Origin: an uncultured Leptotrichiaceae bacterium
GTDB lineage: Bacteria > Fusobacteriota > Fusobacteriia > Fusobacteriales > Leptotrichiaceae
DNA length: 6,840 nt
NCBI GenBank assembly: GCA_938037005.1
Contig: CALHVR010000028.1
Location: 1-6,840 of the forward strand
Direction: 5' to 3'
Below are positions 5,744 through 6,840 of this stretch, in pieces (position 1 is the stretch's first letter; the number at the start of each line of letters is the position of its first letter). A model generated the notes under the pieces. It had not been told where the DNA came from. It worked only from the letters and a program-made list of their open reading frames with translations, and made no database searches. The position numbers and the translations under genes are program-made.

Positions 5744-6085
5744 TTATACCTCCTCGATAATTATTTTTACATTTTTAGGATAATTTTCCCCAATAGCTTT
5801 CAAATAAACAAACATTGAATTTGTTAAAAGATTAACTTTTTCATATTCTTCTCTTGTTAAATTTGAATCAGCTAAATTACAAATAATTAACCCGTCATTT
5901 ATTTCATATTTTATTTGCTTTAAATTTAATATTTCTATTAAACCGTTAAGCGTCATTTGTGATACTGCTGATACTGCTGCACAAACTATATCTTGCCCAT
6001 AATTTCCAGCATTTGCATGTCCACTAATTTTAAAATATAATATATCTTTATTTGTTTTCTTTTTTTGAATTTTAATTTTAATCAT
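5744..6085 (-). CDS. prp: Prp, ribosomal-processing cysteine protease (YsxB family)
   Basis: Prp removes the N-terminal extension of the L27 precursor before or during 50S assembly. The 113-residue product has the family signature SGHANAGNYGQDIVCAAVSA (21-40), with catalytic His23 and Cys35. The motif after the cysteine (AVSAVSQMTLNGL) and the C-terminal helix region match the compact family fold. It lies between rplU and rpmA as usual, and its substrate is the next gene. The only plausible start is the ATG at 6083-6085: a TGA is immediately upstream in the same frame. No good ribosome site precedes it (the upstream bases are AGTAGTTGGGTTTGA), unlike the strong sites of rplU and rpmA, so it is probably translated poorly or by coupling from rplU, whose stop is 20 bases upstream. 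That would suit an enzyme needed in small amounts. Confidence 0.96.
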   Translation of the reverse strand: MIKIKIQKKKTNKDILYFKISGHANAGNYGQDIVCAAVSAVSQMTLNGLIEILNLKQIKYEINDGLIICNLADSNLTREEYEKVNLLTNSMFVYLKAIGENYPKNVKIIIEEV

Positions 6086-6105
6086 TCAAACCCAACTACT
6101 TTTTA

Positions 6106-6414
6106 TTAAGCATTAATTGCTTTTACTTCAATAACAGTATATTGTTGTCTGTGCCCTTGTTTTTTGTAGTAAGTTTTTTTGTTATATTTAAAGCTAATTT
6201 TTTTCTCACCTTTAATGTGTTCTTTAACAACAGCTACTACTTTTGCTCCTTCTACTACTGGAGTTCCGAAAGTAACGTTATCTCCTTCACCAACTAATAA
6301 AACTTCATTTAATTCAACTTCTGAATTTGCTTCAGCTGCTAATTTTTCTACTTTAACTACAGATCCAACTTCAACTTTATATTGTTTTCCACCTGTTTTA
6401 ACTACTGCGAACAT
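6106..6414 (-). CDS. rplU: Ribosomal protein L21 (bL21)
   Basis: L21 binds 23S rRNA in the 50S subunit. The 102-residue product is full length. The start MFAVVKTGGKQYKVEVG is the family N-terminus, ELNEVLLVGEGDNVTFGTP (34-52) is the central block, and KKISFKYNKKTYYKKQGHRQ (71-90) is the rRNA-binding C-terminal signature ending in GHRQ. The ATG at 6412-6414 has GGAGGTG ending 8 bases upstream (6423-6429). It is first in the rplU-prp-rpmA unit, with its own promoter and a structured leader (6442-6476) that could mediate autoregulation, as is known for L21 leaders in low-GC bacteria. Confidence 0.98.
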   Translation of the reverse strand: MFAVVKTGGKQYKVEVGSVVKVEKLAAEANSEVELNEVLLVGEGDNVTFGTPVVEGAKVVAVVKEHIKGEKKISFKYNKKTYYKKQGHRQQYTVIEVKAINA

Positions 6415-6441
6415 TATCTGTACACCTCCATAATTTAAAAT

Positions 6442-6476
6442 CGCTAAACACGGGTATTAGCCACCCAGTTCATGCG
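6442..6476 (-). promoter_or_regulatory. rplU leader hairpin, probable L21-type ribosomal leader
   Basis: The RNA folds as CGC, bulged A, UGAAC-UGGGU, loop GGCUAAU, ACCCG, bulged U, GUUUA, GCG. That is 13 pairs with two single-base bulges (two of the pairs are G-U). It lies between the promoter start (about 6481) and the ribosome site (6424-6429). This is much more structured than the surrounding AT-rich DNA and sits where L21 autoregulatory leaders lie in related bacteria. Assignment to that family is by position and general resemblance, not by a covariance search. Confidence 0.6.
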
Positions 6477-6487
6477 TATACCTTGTT

Positions 6488-6516
6488 AGTATAGCATAAT
6501 TAAACATCACTGTCAA
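6488..6516 (-). promoter_or_regulatory. rplU-prp-rpmA promoter
   Basis: TTGACA (6516-6511) and TATACT (6493-6488) are separated by exactly 17 bases, one mismatch from the full sigma-70 consensus. The predicted start is near 6481, giving a leader of about 67 bases before rplU. Its strength suits a ribosomal protein operon. Confidence 0.9.
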
Positions 6517-6575
6517 ATATTTTTTTATATACTTCATTTTTCTATAAATTGTATTAAAGTTTTAACAAATTAAAT

Positions 6576-6840
6576 TTAAAAAATAACTTGCTCGTTTCTA
6601 TATTCAACTTCTAAATTTTTAAAAAAACCAAAATTATCTGCAGTAGATTTAATACCTGGAGATGCATAGAATTTATTTTCATTTGTTCCTATTTCTTGCT
6701 TACCTATATAGAAAAATCTTTTATCTCCAACTAATCCATAAAATCTAATATATATTTTTTAGCAATATCTAAAATTTCTTTTCTCATATTATAAGCAATC
6801 TTAGCTTGAGCAACACGAGCTTTAACAAGACCTTCACCAT
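6576..6840 (-). pseudogene. 3' end of an unrecognised gene, frame broken at an A6 run
   Basis: Read from the upstream edge, the minus strand is open from 6838 with GEGLVKARVAQAKIAYNMRK, then EILDIAKK, and then hits TAG at 6731-6733. Adding one A to the run of six at 6755-6760 joins it to a second open frame that continues IYIRFYGLVGDKRFFYIG and ends EYRNEQVIF before TAA at 6576-6578. The repaired tail is 87 residues. Both halves have protein-like composition and no other stop, so a single-base loss from an A7 run is the simplest reading: a true frameshift, a sequencing error, or a phase-variable tract. The first part looks helical and the second rich in aromatic residues and glycine. I do not recognise the family. 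No clear terminator follows, and the rplU promoter starts about 60 bases downstream. Confidence 0.55.

Noticed and set aside
6544..6575. Terminator for the broken upstream gene.
   Set aside because: The imperfect AT dyad has mismatches and no U-run in the direction of transcription.

Overview
This is an AT-rich bacterial window in which every recognisable gene lies on the minus strand, so genes are read from high to low coordinates. It holds two transcription units. In transcription order they are rplU-prp-rpmA (ribosomal proteins L21 and L27 with the L27-processing protease between them) and pyrR-pyrB-pyrC-carA-carB (de novo pyrimidine synthesis and its RNA-binding regulator). A frame-broken tail of an unrecognised gene sits at the upstream edge. 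carB runs off the low-coordinate end after 364 codons.

The L27 precursor has a short N-terminal extension ending in Phe before Ala-Ser-Lys-Lys-Gly, and a Prp protease gene is next to it. That arrangement is known from Firmicutes and Fusobacteria. The L27 body and the L21 C-terminus look to me most like Fusobacteria, perhaps a Leptotrichia or Streptobacillus relative. This is inferred from remembered family sequences, and a low-GC Firmicute remains possible.

Layout from the upstream side: 6576-6840 is the end of a gene broken at an A6 run. 6488-6516 is a near-consensus promoter for rplU, followed by a leader of about 67 nt with a bulged hairpin. rplU, prp and rpmA end at a strong terminator (5396-5431). 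The 470-base gap 5451-4978 holds, in transcription order, two 21-bp repeats set 63 bp apart, a consensus promoter, a PyrR-binding loop, an antiterminator, an intrinsic terminator, and about 128 nt of A-rich untranslated leader. pyrR follows, then a 77-base spacer containing two mutually exclusive hairpins, one of which buries the pyrB ribosome binding site. pyrB, pyrC, carA and carB then follow with gaps of 8, 28 and 14 bases.

Together, CarA/CarB make carbamoyl phosphate, PyrB joins it to aspartate, and PyrC closes the ring to dihydroorotate. PyrR bound to UMP is expected to bind the leader loop and cause termination before pyrR, so the pathway is shut off when pyrimidines are plentiful. The pyrR-pyrB spacer suggests a second, translational layer of control that I do not recognise from described pyr operons. 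It is the most interesting signal in the window.
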